DNA of 64,000 nucleotides. Source: Urophycis tenuis (Eukaryota; Chordata; Actinopteri; Gadiformes; Phycidae). The stretch lies in NCBI GenBank assembly GCA_036785325.1, contig JAXIVH010000032.1, positions 3,737,155 to 3,801,154 of the forward strand, read 5' to 3'. The notes beneath the pieces are model-generated. The model was not told the origin of the DNA, searched no databases, and worked only from the letters and a program-made list of their open reading frames with translations. The position numbers and the translations under genes are program-made. Shown here in pieces: positions 1 through 22,334 of this stretch. Positions within the stretch are counted from its first letter, which is position 1. Each line of letters opens with the position of its first letter.

Positions 1-19
1 GTGTGTGTGGTGTCAACAG

Positions 20-10990
<10,971 letters not shown>

Positions 10991-12075
10991 CACCCCCGCA
11001 AGTTACCCCCCACTGTCAGGTGCTAGGAGCACATTTTAACCTCCAATATAAGATGTACGGTGATGCTATTACTCTGTTTATGTGAAGGTATGAATCAAAT
11101 TTTATTTCTCGTTTGATCAAACTGTATATGTGTATTCTTTTAAAAGCTGGCTTACAAGCAGCTGTTGTCTGGGGAGAATATTGTAACATTTGTGGTTTGA
11201 TTCACAGGACATTTTTCCCCCCCCCACTGGTTTTTCTGGTTTCTTGATTTAAAACCTTCCCATCCCTAATAAGCTGTAATTAAATCTGTCACAGTTGACC
11301 ATTTTGGGTTCTTGTATTTGTATGTGATGTATGTGTATGTTTCATGTGAACTCACTGTCAGGATTATGGAAACAAGCTTGACTCCATGAATGAAAATAAT
11401 AAGCACAGTCCATTAGACAGTCAGAGTTTACCAAATGAAAGTATACAAATATATTTGATAATAAACAATACAATACTCTGCTACTTTTAACTGCAATTTC
11501 ACCTTGGGTCATTAAACCACAAGCTAAGGCTATTAAAACATATTTTATACATAAATTAAATTAATAATAAATTCCTGGAGAAGAGCATTGATGAGATCTT
11601 AGCCCATTACTCATCCTTGGTTGAAACACAAGGGTGTGACAAAATGATTGGAGCACCATATTTTGCCAGACAAAATAGCAAACTGGCAAGGACAAAGCAT
11701 TACCTTCCCGTTCTGAAGATAAATAAGGTACTGTAGGTTTAAATGGAGCCCTACATTACCCCGGTAATATGTTGCACCTGACATCATGGCTTTCTTCTCT
11801 TAAAACATTTGAAAGCAAAAATCTCCAGAACCTAACATTAATCTCACCCCCGATACATATGTGAGTATAGGCCTACAGTGGGGATAAGGTTGCGGGTGAT
11901 GAGGAGGTGATGCCTGATATGATGCCTACCTTGTTAGAAGTTAGCCTAACACGAACTGGTATGCATCCCGTACATAAACATACTAATTTAGGGTAGGGTA
12001 GGGTACAGAAGAGTATACAATGTAGAAGTAGGCCTGCGAGTTTACCTTCACTATGTAGCACAGCCTTCAGTTATT
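10991..12075 (+). other. evpl 3' UTR and following intergenic DNA
   Basis: AT-rich, no open frame of interest. Candidate polyadenylation signals on the plus strand are ATTAAA at 11279-11284 and AATAAA at 11460-11465. Beyond about 11500 I see only unique-looking intergenic sequence up to the SINE at 12088. Confidence 0.6.
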
Positions 12076-12483
12076 AGGTATACCCCAGGCGGCACCGTGG
12101 TGCAGTGGTTAGCACTGTCGCCTCACAGCAAGAGTGTTCTGGGTTCGAATCCAACTGGGACCCGGGACCTTTCTGTGTGGAGTTTGCATGTTCTCCCCGT
12201 GCTTGCGTGGGTTCTCTCCGGGTACTCCGGCTTCCTCCCACAGACCAAAAACATGCAGGTTGGGGATTTGGTTAATTGGTGTCTCTAAATTGACCGTGAG
12301 TGTGAATGGTTGTTCGTCTATATATGTTAGCCTGTGATAGGCTGGCGACCTATCCAGGGTGTACCCCGCCTCTCGCCCGTTGCAGCTGGGATTGGCTCCA
12401 GCCCCCCCGCGACCCTCGTAGAGGATAAGCGGTCACGATAATGGATGGATGGATGGATAATGGATGGATGGAGGTATACCCCA
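12076..12483 (+). mobile_element. Complete tRNA-derived SINE with L2-type tail and 12-bp target duplication
   Basis: Body 12088-12471 is flanked by identical copies of AGGTATACCCCA (12076-12087 and 12472-12483), the footprint of target-primed insertion. The head has a tRNA A-box-like GTGGTGCAGTGGTTAGCAC and a B box GGTTCGAATCC. The middle (GTTTGCATGTTCTCCCCGTG, ACCCCGCCTCTCGCCC) and the closing (ATGG)n match the very common teleost repeat with an L2-clade LINE 3' end. It is non-coding; any open frame inside it is incidental. The perfect duplication suggests a fairly recent insertion. Confidence 0.85.
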
Positions 12484-14859
12484 CAGGTATTGGTTAGAAA
12501 TGTAGTTTTCGGTTACAGAACAATACCGATTTTCTCACAAATAAACAATTGACCTAGTGGCACCGGGGGCATTCTTTTAGTAACACCTAGTAGGCGTTGT
12601 ACTGTAGAAGGACATTGGCTTTTGGTACAGACCCACATCAGGGGGCCTCTCGCGGTAACTCCCCACCGAGAACATACCACTTCCCAGTGAGGGGGTGGCA
12701 CAGGGTGACACTTGTTTGTGGAAATGCCCTGATTACCCGGGCTTCGTCACGGTGTTGTTGAGCTTTTCACCGGTAAGTAGCGTCGATGCGGGGCAGCTCT
12801 GTTGCTGGGAAGTGTGCCGGCCTGCCGGGGAGATTAACCAGTGGCCGGGAAGGATTTGGTGGGATTACTGGTCGTGAGTCGGTCTGGAGCGCACGGTTGG
12901 GTGTTTTTACCAGCGGGGTCGTTGAGGAGGTCGGCGGCTGTGGCACGCTCGTGATCATATCGCCTGAGACAGGCTTCACTATAGGCCAGGGTATTGATTA
13001 TTGATTATTAGTCTGGCGGTGCATACCTAAAAATAAATATGAACGATAAACTAATACAACTTTGCAACTCACAGATTCCTTTGCAGTGTGTGGTGACCAT
13101 ATGGTTGTCTGTGTGCGTGCGTGACAGCGGTCTGAAACAACTAAAACCAAGTGTGATGGCGTCATACAACGGCGCGAATGACAGAGAGAGTGGCTGGCTT
13201 GATTGCGCTGCAATTACAGGCTCCTCTTTGTTATGCGGTGTGCTTACTTCTATTATAGCAGATGACATTAGTGTTTAAAACCCTAACAATTACCACTGTG
13301 TGAACCATTTCAACCCGTCTCTCACTCTCTCTCCCTGATGGTTCTGTGTAGACCTACAGACCTGTAATCATTGCAATATCAACTCATTTAGCATCTGCTG
13401 AATAAATCCTCATTCATTTATGAATTCATTCACAAACAGCTTTGCTCTTCCGACAATGAAAACTCATTCAATACAGCTACCCTGCACCAACACTACATCA
13501 CAGCAACCACATGATTGAAAACAACAATTTTAATTTTAGGCTGGACACATAATCGAACAGTATATACAATTTTTGAAAAGAATGTTTTTAATTGAGAAAT
13601 TAGTTCCCAAATAATAACTATTAATGTACAGTTGTTTAGACACTTAAACCGTAATTATGCACACAACGGTTAAAACCTGTAGCTAATGTGCCAGCAACAA
13701 AGACCATTTCTGCAAAGCACAATGCCTTCGTTTGCACCCAAATAGTAAATCTAAGTCACTTTATTGCTCAACATTACCACAGAAATCTCATCATTTTGAT
13801 AATGAGGCTTGTTTGTTCACGTGGAAAACCCTGGCCTTCAAAGGCCAAGCTGCTAATACAAGTGGTCTCCCACACCCGCTCCAACTCAATTGGCTAAAAT
13901 GTTGAAATATCTGTCAGCATTAAAGAGACCTCAGGTGACCTCTGCTGTGTTGGGAAACAATGGAGCCAGGAAAATGAAAACACTTTGAACAATGTTTGTT
14001 ATGACTCCTGATGGAACCTGGGTTGTGAGGGCAGAAGCAAGTGGACCTCATTTGCAGGACAATACAGTATATGCATTGTATCCTACACCATAACAACACT
14101 CACGCAAGTGGCTGTATTGAATCAGAATAAGGTTTACCTTCATAAAGGGAGAAAGACTTGCGAAAGTTATAATACCATTGGAATGACTTTAAAACGGTTC
14201 AATAAACCCTATGAGGCTTGAGTGAATCAATTTGATGGAAAGTTTTGAGAAGAGTGGTTTTGAAGCCATTAATGTATTTTGCAAAAGTTTTGTGTAGTTT
14301 AGCCAAAAGTTAAGTGTGTAGAGTTTTGAAAAAGTGAGCTATAGTTTCAGGAACCATGTTTAAAAGCTGTAATGGATGCCATAATCGTCACATTTCAAGT
14401 CGTTCATTATCAAATATGCAGCATCACTTACAGGCATACTGGACAATGAAATGTTTTGGACAAGACTGTTCCAACACGGAAGGAAAATCAAAGAAGAAAA
14501 TCATGGCGGCAATGGAGGATGATATAAAGTGCATGGCATGAAAGTATTATACATAAAGTGGTGAATTATACATAAGAGTTAATGGTAGCAATGGTGATCT
14601 AAATATATAGATACAGCTGTGCAGGTATAAAGTGCAGGTGCATACAAGTATTAGACATAAACTGTCGAATTGTACATGAGTGACAATGGGTTTGAGGAAT
14701 AGTTCAGCGGTTCAGAAGCCTGATGGCCTGTAGGTAGAAACTGTCACTAATCACCAATAGAATGTGTATGAATCCAAATTTACACAGCGTTCCTATTTTC
14801 TAAAATATTGGTTCATTTAAATCTTAGCCCAAAGCTTTTCATCATTCCCCCAAACAACA

Positions 14860-14940
<81 letters not shown>

Positions 14941-15060
14941 TGAGGCCAGGACAGCTGTGTGTGTGCAGTCAGCTGAGCGTGTGGTTGTGTTGTCCTGTTA
15001 AATCCGGCTAAAGCCTCCTAATAGCCCCCGAAGCACCACTGCTGAGCTGCTAAAGCCCGG
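12484..15060. other. Intergenic DNA, no gene seen
   Basis: Mostly AT-rich unique-looking sequence. About 14520-14760 contains phrases (TTCAGAAGCCTGATGGCCTG, then TAGAAACTGTC) familiar from a teleost dispersed repeat, which I cannot name with confidence. A (CA)39 run lies at 14861-14938. Confidence 0.5.
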
Positions 15061-15069
15061 CCGCTGACG

Positions 15070-15480
15070 TCAGTCCTCAGCCTCGTTAGGACCGGGGCGA
15101 AGGCAGGGGAGTACACCTGTCAGATGAGCCTCGTTAGGGCCAGGTAAGATTGGAGTACACCTGTGAGGGGGCGATCGAGGCGGCCCTCCTCGATCCATCC
15201 CATAGACAGCTCTGGTTACAGTGTCAAAAAGTGACACGCCTCGTCCAGGTGGAGTGGACAATCTCCTGAGACAGATATGAAAGGTTCGTTAGGACCTTCT
15301 TAGAACGGGGGGGGGGGGGGGGGGGGCTTGTTAAATTTGATTACGCCTGTAGGGTGAGCTTCGTTAACTGGGGTGAACTTTGTCAAAGCATCAAGTGCAC
15401 CTGGTAACCAAACAATCTAAGCCTTGTTTAGATTGGCGTACACCTGTAGTGCAGCTGGTCAGGTGAACCTCAGTAAGGCT
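15070..15480. repeat. Diverged repeats of CCTCGTTAGG ... GTACACCTGT
   Basis: At least five loose copies of a 40-60 bp motif, with starts near 15078, 15128, 15286, 15360 and 15420 and variants such as CTTCGTTAAC and CCTTGTTTAG. Most end in a form of GTACACCTGT. A fragment of aanat exon 2 and a run of 20 G (15307-15326) sit among the copies. Confidence 0.55.
15177..15283 (-). pseudogene. Stray fragment of aanat exon 2
   Basis: About 107 bp closely match the interior and 5' end of aanat exon 2 (17304-17410): both contain CTCGATCCATCCCATAGACA and GTGGAGTGGACAATCTCCTG. Roughly ten bases differ, including changes that break the frame across the middle. The intact exon's acceptor (CCCAAAG before CCTTCATATC) is absent here, and nothing of the neighbouring introns or other exons is present. 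It is therefore a non-functional exon piece lying about 1.4 kb beyond the aanat stop codon, not a processed pseudogene. Confidence 0.85.
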
Positions 15481-15517
15481 AGCTCGTTGGCAGCGCTGTG
15501 GTGAGAGTCGTCAGAGC

Positions 15518-15556
15518 ATTGTGCTCAATATTCCCATCGAGCACAATGGGAATATT
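15518..15556. repeat. Interleaved inverted repeats (A-B-A'-B' order)
   Basis: A = ATTGTGCTC (518-526) and B = AATATTCCC (527-535) are followed after three bases by the reverse complement of A (539-547) and then that of B (548-556). An ordinary hairpin would have the order B'-A'. Confidence 0.8.
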
Positions 15557-16352
15557 TAGGAGGAAAGGCGATGGGGTGACAACATTGATATTTTTGGACA
15601 TTCGTGGGGGTTATGCGCAGTGCATTTGCATGTGAATGTCAGATATAAGCAGTGTTAACTTTCTATAAAGTCCCGGGGACTTGTGATAGAATACATCACA
15701 ACAGTTAAAATGTCAAACTGTTTTTATTAAAGCACAAAAGCAATGCATCTTTTAAAAAAAGTTAAATAAATCCATTGTAAAAAATAATAAATACATTCAA
15801 GTTCAATTCAACAGTGCAATATGAAATTAAAAGCATGACAGGAGGGACAGGACCAAATGAAGAAGGGATGTGATTTATAAATAGAAGCCAATTCCATCCA
15901 CAGGTAAATAATTGATACAGGAACCCTTAAGATTTTATGTTTTTTCACATTCAATGCCATGACCTCGGCCCACGACATAATGGACGAGCCAGTCACACAT
16001 AAGCCAAACCCATAGACATCCTATTGACCAAACAAGAATAAACTTTCCCACATATATGTATACAACCAAGGTAGTGCAAAACAAGTGGTCATTGCTGATG
16101 CTCGTGGGGTTTGATTCCCCAGTGTCCCCAGTCTAGCTAGCGTCGGCATCCTTGAGGAATCTGTCTATTGCTCTTAGGTGATCAGTGTTTGTTTTAACTG
16201 AGAGCATCTAACTACCTTCTCCTTGTCAGCAGACCAGCTGAAACGGTGAAGCATTCATTACTCCTTAAAGGAATCTACAGTGACGACTGGTCTTTTGACA
16301 ATAGGGTAGAAATATTATTTAGATTATACAATATTCAGACACAGAACGACAT

Positions 16353-16394
16353 TCCAATACATGGAATCCATTGGAATCCATTCCATGTATTGGA
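16353..16394. repeat. 15-bp perfect hairpin downstream of aanat
   Basis: Arms TCCAATACATGGAAT (16353-16367) and its exact reverse complement (16380-16394) with a 12-base loop. It lies about 320 bp beyond the aanat stop codon, possibly in its 3' UTR. Confidence 0.75.
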
Positions 16395-16545
16395 CTGTAT
16401 TGCACATCCTGACTGACCACCAATCCACGACAAACGAAACAAAAAATTAGGAGAAAGCGCAACGCAGAGCGGGAGACATATGATATAGGCCTATGTAAAT
16501 GTAATAAAACACACAGGGGGACACACTTGCCAACGGTTTGCGTCA

Positions 16546-16583
16546 CACGTGCGTTTACACATCATTCAAATAACAGTGGATTA
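16546..16583. promoter_or_regulatory. E-box plus OTX/CRX-like site 3' of aanat
   Basis: CACGTG (16546-16551) and GGATTA followed by ATTA (16578-16587) lie about 130-160 bp beyond the aanat stop codon. Known fish aanat regulation uses E-boxes bound by CLOCK/BMAL and GGATTA/TAATCC sites bound by OTX5/CRX, partly from downstream modules. Function here is inference from motif and place. Confidence 0.35.
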
Positions 16584-16710
16584 ATTACAAGAGATAAACG
16601 GTAAACGTCGGCCGATGGTTGAAGTCACTTTGACAATTGACTTTAGTACATAAACAATCTGACGCAAAACTAAGAACCGTGTGATCCCGCGAGTCCCTTC
16701 AAGCGGAGCG

Positions 16711-17759
16711 TCACGTGTCAGGGTGCTCGCTGGTGCTAGGCAGCTCCAACGGCAGTGTGAGCTGCGGGAAGCGGATCGCCTCGCTGTTCCGGCGCATGTA
16801 CGCGTGGCCGCTGATGGGGTACCACATCTCCGTGAAGGACAGGTTGGCCACGGTGATGGCGCAGCGGCCCAGGACCTTGAAGCCCGACTTGCGGTAGAAG
16901 GGGACCAGGAAGTCCTCGCACATCAGTATTGCGCGTCGCACGTTGGGGAGACAGCGGAGGTACTGCAAGTAGCGCCACATCAGTATGGGGCCCTTGCCCT
17001 GCTGTCTGAAGGTCCGGTGCACCGCGAGCACGTGGACGTGGACCGTGGAGCCGCGCGGTTTGTGCAGCGTTAGTGCATCCTTCAAGAGAGAAGAAGTGAG
17101 TTAGCGTTAAAGTTTTATAGAAGGAAAAGCAAATCCACAGAGCGAAGGGTTTTTTTTTTTTTTTTTAAAGCGTGGACGTGTACAGAGTTATGTAGCCATT
17201 CATGTTCCCTGCTTGTTCAAATATATACATTTAGTTTGGCTAAGTGTTGCCTTACTGTGGTGAGTCTGTCCTGGTCCCACAGAGAGCCGATGATGAAGGC
17301 CACGAGGCGGCCCTCCTCGATCCATCCCATAGACAGCTCTGGACACAGCGTCAGAAAGTGACGCACCTCGTCCAGGTGGAGTGGACAATCTCCTGAGACA
17401 GATATGAAGGCTTTGGGAGGAAGTGGGGGAGAGAAAGAGACGCAATTACCGCGCGTAAAGACAGTTTTGCGCAACACTTTTAGTCTTTTTTACGGCAATA
17501 GAACCGGCTCAATGGTAGATAAATACAATAAAAAGTAAGACTTAACATTAATATCTAAACTCAGAAGAACATAATGTGTGTTTGATAACATAATCTAATA
17601 CTCACCCTCTCTCTCAATCTCAAAGACGCTTATTGCGTCTTGCGTGTTAAGCGGTCTGAACTCGCTGGCTGGCAGCGTGTGTCTCCGCTGAAGACCCGGC
17701 GAGATGGTGGACGGCGACTGCATTGGTTTGATGAAGGGCTGCGCACCAACAACCGACAT
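16711..17759 (-). CDS. aanat1: Serotonin N-acetyltransferase (AANAT1 type), complete
   Basis: AANAT transfers an acetyl group from acetyl-CoA to serotonin, the rhythm-setting step of melatonin synthesis in pineal and retina. Three coding exons on the minus strand: 17759-17606 (ATG at 17759), 17410-17256 and 17079-16711, 225 residues. Visible landmarks are the N-terminal PKA/14-3-3 motif RRHTLP (Thr28), EAFISVSGDCPLHLDEV, the catalytic-core VHVHVLAVHR with two conserved His, the acetyl-CoA loop RQQGKG (128-133), and Tyr165 in LVPFYRKSGF. The wording ALTLHKPRG and IIGSLWDQDRL fits AANAT1 rather than AANAT2. The usual end RRNSGC is replaced by RRNS (Ser202) followed by 23 more residues. It converges on evpl and points the same way as slc44a2. 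I cannot separate aanat1a from aanat1b. Confidence 0.94.
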
Positions 17760-18600
17760 TCTACTTGCTGTTCAATAAACCTTCACTCAGAACTCCCTTT
17801 TTTTCTGCAACTCTCTCGCTCTCTGGACCTCTGTCGGATGACGCGCGCAACGCGCAGCCCACCTCTCCGCGAGCAGCGCGCTCCTGCGATGAGAGTCAGA
17901 GTGAGGCACGAACGAAGCACAGAATGAAGCATTATTTATCAGACCAAACGAGTTGACGTGATTCGTCGCTAATTTGCATATGAATTAATTGCAAAACGTA
18001 ATCTGTGGTGGTCACTACGTGACACAAAGTGGCCAATTGTCTAAACCCTACAATTAACTCCGACTATTATCGTCGTTTGGAGGATGTGGATGAGGTGGCA
18101 CAATTAAAAAACAAAACAAAACAATGTAACACTTACCGGTAAATATGGAAATAAATGTCGCCCCTGAGTCTCTCTGTGTCTCTTTCTAGCTCTCTCTCTC
18201 TCTCTTTCTCTGTTGGTTTCGTTGGAGCTCCGTCACTGTCTCTTCTATAGGCCTACTGTAATGACGGCTGTCTTCATCATAGAGTGATTAATACTATGAG
18301 TCACATGTTGCGGATTATAGAATACCCGCTTCCTCAATACTTCACACTTGCCACAGTATATTAGGAGTAGGAGTGGGAACTGAGTGGCGTGATGCTGGTG
18401 GGTGCGCGTGGTTGTGCATGGTAGCGCGCCCGTTGGAAAACCATTCCCATTTACCATTCACTACAAAGTTTACTTTGGAACGATGTACGGCAATATGAGC
18501 CAAAGTTTAAACAGATCGGAATATTACGTCAGATAGAAATACAATTGACGTCATCACGGTTGTTTAACCTTCTTCGGTGCTCCCTCATTGATCACGTGGC
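17760..18600 (-). promoter_or_regulatory. aanat 5' flank with CRE, E-box, octamer and OTX-like motifs
   Basis: Upstream of the aanat start codon I find a full CRE TGACGTCA (18546-18553), an E-box CACGTG (18593-18598), GGATTA (18312-18317), an octamer ATTTGCAT next to TAATTA near 17970-17987, and ACGTGA near 18017. These are the classes of sites reported for vertebrate Aanat genes (cAMP, clock and CRX/OTX control). No clear TATA box is visible near the start. Motif presence is direct; use is inference. Confidence 0.4.
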
Positions 18601-19997
18601 GAACAGGTGTTGGAATGTCGTAAACAACCATCAACGTCATCCTTGAATCATTGCAAATGAAAAATACATTTATTTTATTTAACTTTTTTGAAATTTCATG
18701 TTTAAGTTTATGTTTACAGCAGGAGTTTGTCCATTACATTTGTTATGTTATAAAATAAAAATCTCGAAAAATAGAAAAAAACGGCCCTGTGTGGGTCATT
18801 TTTTAAATCCCATGACATCGGTAACAAAGAAAGGTATTCATATAATTTCATATACACATTTGAAATTAATTACTAAAATAACGACTGCTACAGTCAGAGG
18901 TCTAGGTACAATACAGTACGTTTCACACTTTATAGACAGATATACATACATTTTTGTTACATTATTATAAAAGTAAGCATTATTATAAAGTATTGTATTT
19001 CGAGAAGACACCTGTATACCTTCATTATTAATTAGCCTATATATTACAAATTGACTCTGGATGTTGGCTTCCATTAATAATTGAGAGCTTTGCAAGTAGA
19101 CCTTTTTTATAATTAAGCATTTACAACTTTGTCTATATAGTTTTATATTAACGGTTAACAGTTCTGAAGTGAGATTTAACAGTTTACGCCAGAGCAGTAG
19201 GCTCATAGAGGTGAACAAAACCTCTCCTTAATGAACAACAGGGGGCGCTATTACCCTAAATATGTGCAGACAAGGCATTAACAGTTCGGGGTACATTCCA
19301 GTTGCATAGATTTTCTCGACCACTCATGTAATAGCAATGGATTAGTGTCTTACAGAAACACAAGAGCTGAAGTCAATAAAGTCCCTAGATCACTAAAACT
19401 GAGGGTGTGATGTTGAAGGGCTTCTGATACACTTGATGTTTACCACGTGTGGGCCTACACGAGTCACGTCTTTCGCGCGTCTTTCCTGAACAGAGAGGTG
19501 GTCTTAACCTAGTGGTCAGCGGAACGAATCAACTTCAAGTACTCATGTCAGAAAACATACAGATCGTTATTATATGATCTAAAAAAACAAAAAAACAAAA
19601 AAACAATAATAATAGTAAAAAAACAAAACAAAAAAAACGTTATACGTCATATACGTCCCTGTGCGTATAATCTTTTAAAACCAATCTAAGACTGTTGTAT
19701 TGAACTGTTGCAGTGCATTGAAGCATCATTTGAATGATTGTCCTCATCTATTTAAACAGTGGCCTGTTTCGAGCATTACAGATGCATATTTAATGAATTG
19801 ATTCAGTGATGAGATCATCAATGTATAAAAGTAAATTCCTATGGTCGTGATTACATTCTATTGCAGATTACAGTCTCTTATTTCAGCAGTTCTCATGTTG
19901 AAGGTTATAGCGAGGTACCCCACTGTGTACATATGGACGCATGTGTATGTGCATGTTTGTCAATTACCTATATATCCGGTTCTGACTGGGTGTTTGA

Positions 19998-20017
19998 GGG
20001 AGAAAGAGAGAGGGAGA

Positions 20018-20093
<76 letters not shown>

Positions 20094-20502
20094 GCGGGGC
20101 AGACCACCAGCTTGTAGGCTTGGCAGGAATGCTAACGCTAACATTCCACTTTCACCTGCTGTGGTACACTTGTGCTCATCGCCACGGAAACAAACGGGCT
20201 ATGAAAACCAGGGCGCAGCACGCGGGAGGCTCGAGTCGCGCACCCCACGATCAACAACCCGGGCAACGCTATTCATTTACCTAGCGACGAGTGATGTCAT
20301 CATCACTCCAACATAAGGAGGCTCATTCATTTTATTACTGAGGGAAGAGAGAGAGAGGAGGAGAGAGCAAGAGAGTACAGAAAGAGAAGAGAGTGGCTAG
20401 AGATAAAGGAGAGCTGGAGGAGAGGGAGTGAGAGAGGAGCAGAGTGCAGAAAGAGAAGAGAGAGAGATAGGGGCAGAGTGAGTGAGAGTAAGAGAGAGTG
20501 AG

Positions 20503-20543
<41 letters not shown>

Positions 20544-20600
20544 GAAACAGGGAAGGGCGGACAGTGAGGAGAGAGAGAGAGAGAGTGATAGAGAGTATAA
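19998..20600. repeat. Polypurine (GA)n tracts
   Basis: An almost pure GA tract of about 95 bp ends near 20093. A second, looser block of GAGAGAGA with GAGG and GTGAGAG variants runs from about 20340 to 20600. Confidence 0.9.
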
Positions 20601-21269
20601 TCTTAAAATGGTTGGAAGAGGGAGATCATGTGTACAGACACAGACCCTCCCCCCAGTAAGTGCTGCATGAGGGAGTGTGTATGTGTGTGTGTGTGGAGTG
20701 AGGAACTGTGTTTCATTGGAGGATGGGGTCTGCGGTTGTGTGTGCATAAGTGTTAACATGCATGTGCTTTTACATGCACTAGTGAGTGGTGTGCATGGGT
20801 GAGTATAAGTGTATGATTGTGTGTGTCCGTGTTGTGTGTGTGTATGTGCTTGTGTGAGCATGTGTGTACGCACGTGAGTGCAGGTTAATAAATGTTAATG
20901 GATGTGTGTGTGTTTGTGTGTGTGTGTGTGACACGTTACTATGCGTGTGTGTGGCACTGTGTGTGTGTCTGATTGTGTGTGTGGTGCAGTGTGTTACCGT
21001 GTGTGTTCATTCAAGCCATTTCCAGCCATCTCTGGCCAGTAGAGGCGATCTGAGAGAAGACACAGGAAGTCCTACACTACAGCAATGTGCTCTTTCTCCA
21101 GGACCCCCCCCCCCCGCCACATGGTCCCACCAGGGAGGGAACTGTCCAGGGGGTATGGTGGAATGGTGGAGAGTGGGGGTTGACAGGATAATTTTCTTTT
21201 CCTCTTATGTGTTACGCTTATCTGGGCTGACAGTAAAACATGGCACGTACTGCTCCACAAAGTAACACA

Positions 21270-21315
21270 ATTACACACACACACACACATACACACACAC
21301 TGTGTAAGACACGCT

Positions 21316-21347
<32 letters not shown>

Positions 21348-21800
21348 GACACGCTTATACACACGCAACACTCTAAGACATGCTAGCACACATACACGCA
21401 CAAACATGCATGCATGTACACACTCACACACGGACACACAAAAATATACACACATACACATAAACATGCATGTACACACTCACACGCGGACACACAAAAA
21501 TATACTCACATACACACACACACACAAACATGCATGTACACACTCACACACGGACACACAAAAATATACACACATACACATAAACATGCATGCATGTACA
21601 CACTCACACGCGGACACACAAAAATATACTCACATACACACACACACAAACATGCATGTACGCACTCACACGCGGACACACAAAAATATACTCACATACA
21701 CACACACACACACAAACATGCATGTACGCACTCACGCATGGACGCACACACACAACACAAAATCATACTCGCTTACACACACACACACACACACACACAC
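21270..21800. repeat. CA-rich array with a 55-66 bp higher-order unit
   Basis: From about 21418 to 21760 a unit of the form ACTCACACGCGGACACAC, AAAAATATA, CACATACACA, AACATGCATGTAC recurs about five times, with small length changes in the CA part. The flanks are simpler CA runs. Confidence 0.85.
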
Positions 21801-22134
21801 TGAACTGCAGCAGGCTGGGTCCTGCCAGCGGAGCGGCCCTGTGGCTCAGGACCCGGGGGCAGAGACTCAGAGACCAGGCCGTACAAAAATAGAAGTCCCT
21901 TCATTAGAAAAATAGAAATCCACTTTTTCCGAAGGCTGATAGCCTCACGTCTTTGGCACTTCGTAAAATATAGCGTTTCTAAAGTAACGGGCGGCGGTGA
22001 CCACTGATTGGTTCTGCTTTTGTGTCAATCCGTCCGATGTCTTTACAGAACTCGGGTGAATAACGGCGGGTGGCGCCATCGCAACACACTTCTGCTCCCG
22101 TGCTTGTTGGAGAACGTTGTCAGACTCAAAGTCG

Positions 22135-22334
22135 NNNNNNNNNNNNNNNNNNNNNNNNNNNNNNNNNNNNNNNNNNNNNNNNNNNNNNNNNNNNNNNNNN
22201 NNNNNNNNNNNNNNNNNNNNNNNNNNNNNNNNNNNNNNNNNNNNNNNNNNNNNNNNNNNNNNNNNNNNNNNNNNNNNNNNNNNNNNNNNNNNNNNNNNNN
22301 NNNNNNNNNNNNNNNNNNNNNNNNNNNNNNNNNN
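22135..22334. other. Assembly gap
   Basis: Exactly 200 N, a round number that usually marks a scaffold join of unknown true length. Confidence 0.99.

Larger units (their letters stand above)
18700..22134. other. Intergenic DNA rich in simple repeats, no gene seen
   Basis: AT-rich to about 19900, then purine (GA) tracts at 19998-20093 and 20340-20600, TG-rich DNA at 20680-21010 and CA-rich DNA at 21270-21800. No open frame resembles a known protein; the long frames are Arg-Glu or His-Thr artefacts of the repeats. Confidence 0.6.

Noticed and set aside
12092..12165. A functional tRNA gene (A and B boxes present)
   Set aside because: The cloverleaf does not close, and the sequence is the head of a SINE with L2-type tail and target duplication.
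16711..17759. AANAT2 rather than AANAT1
   Set aside because: Residues such as ALTLHKPRG, IIGSLWDQDRL and FRQQGKG follow the AANAT1 pattern; AANAT2-type wording is absent.
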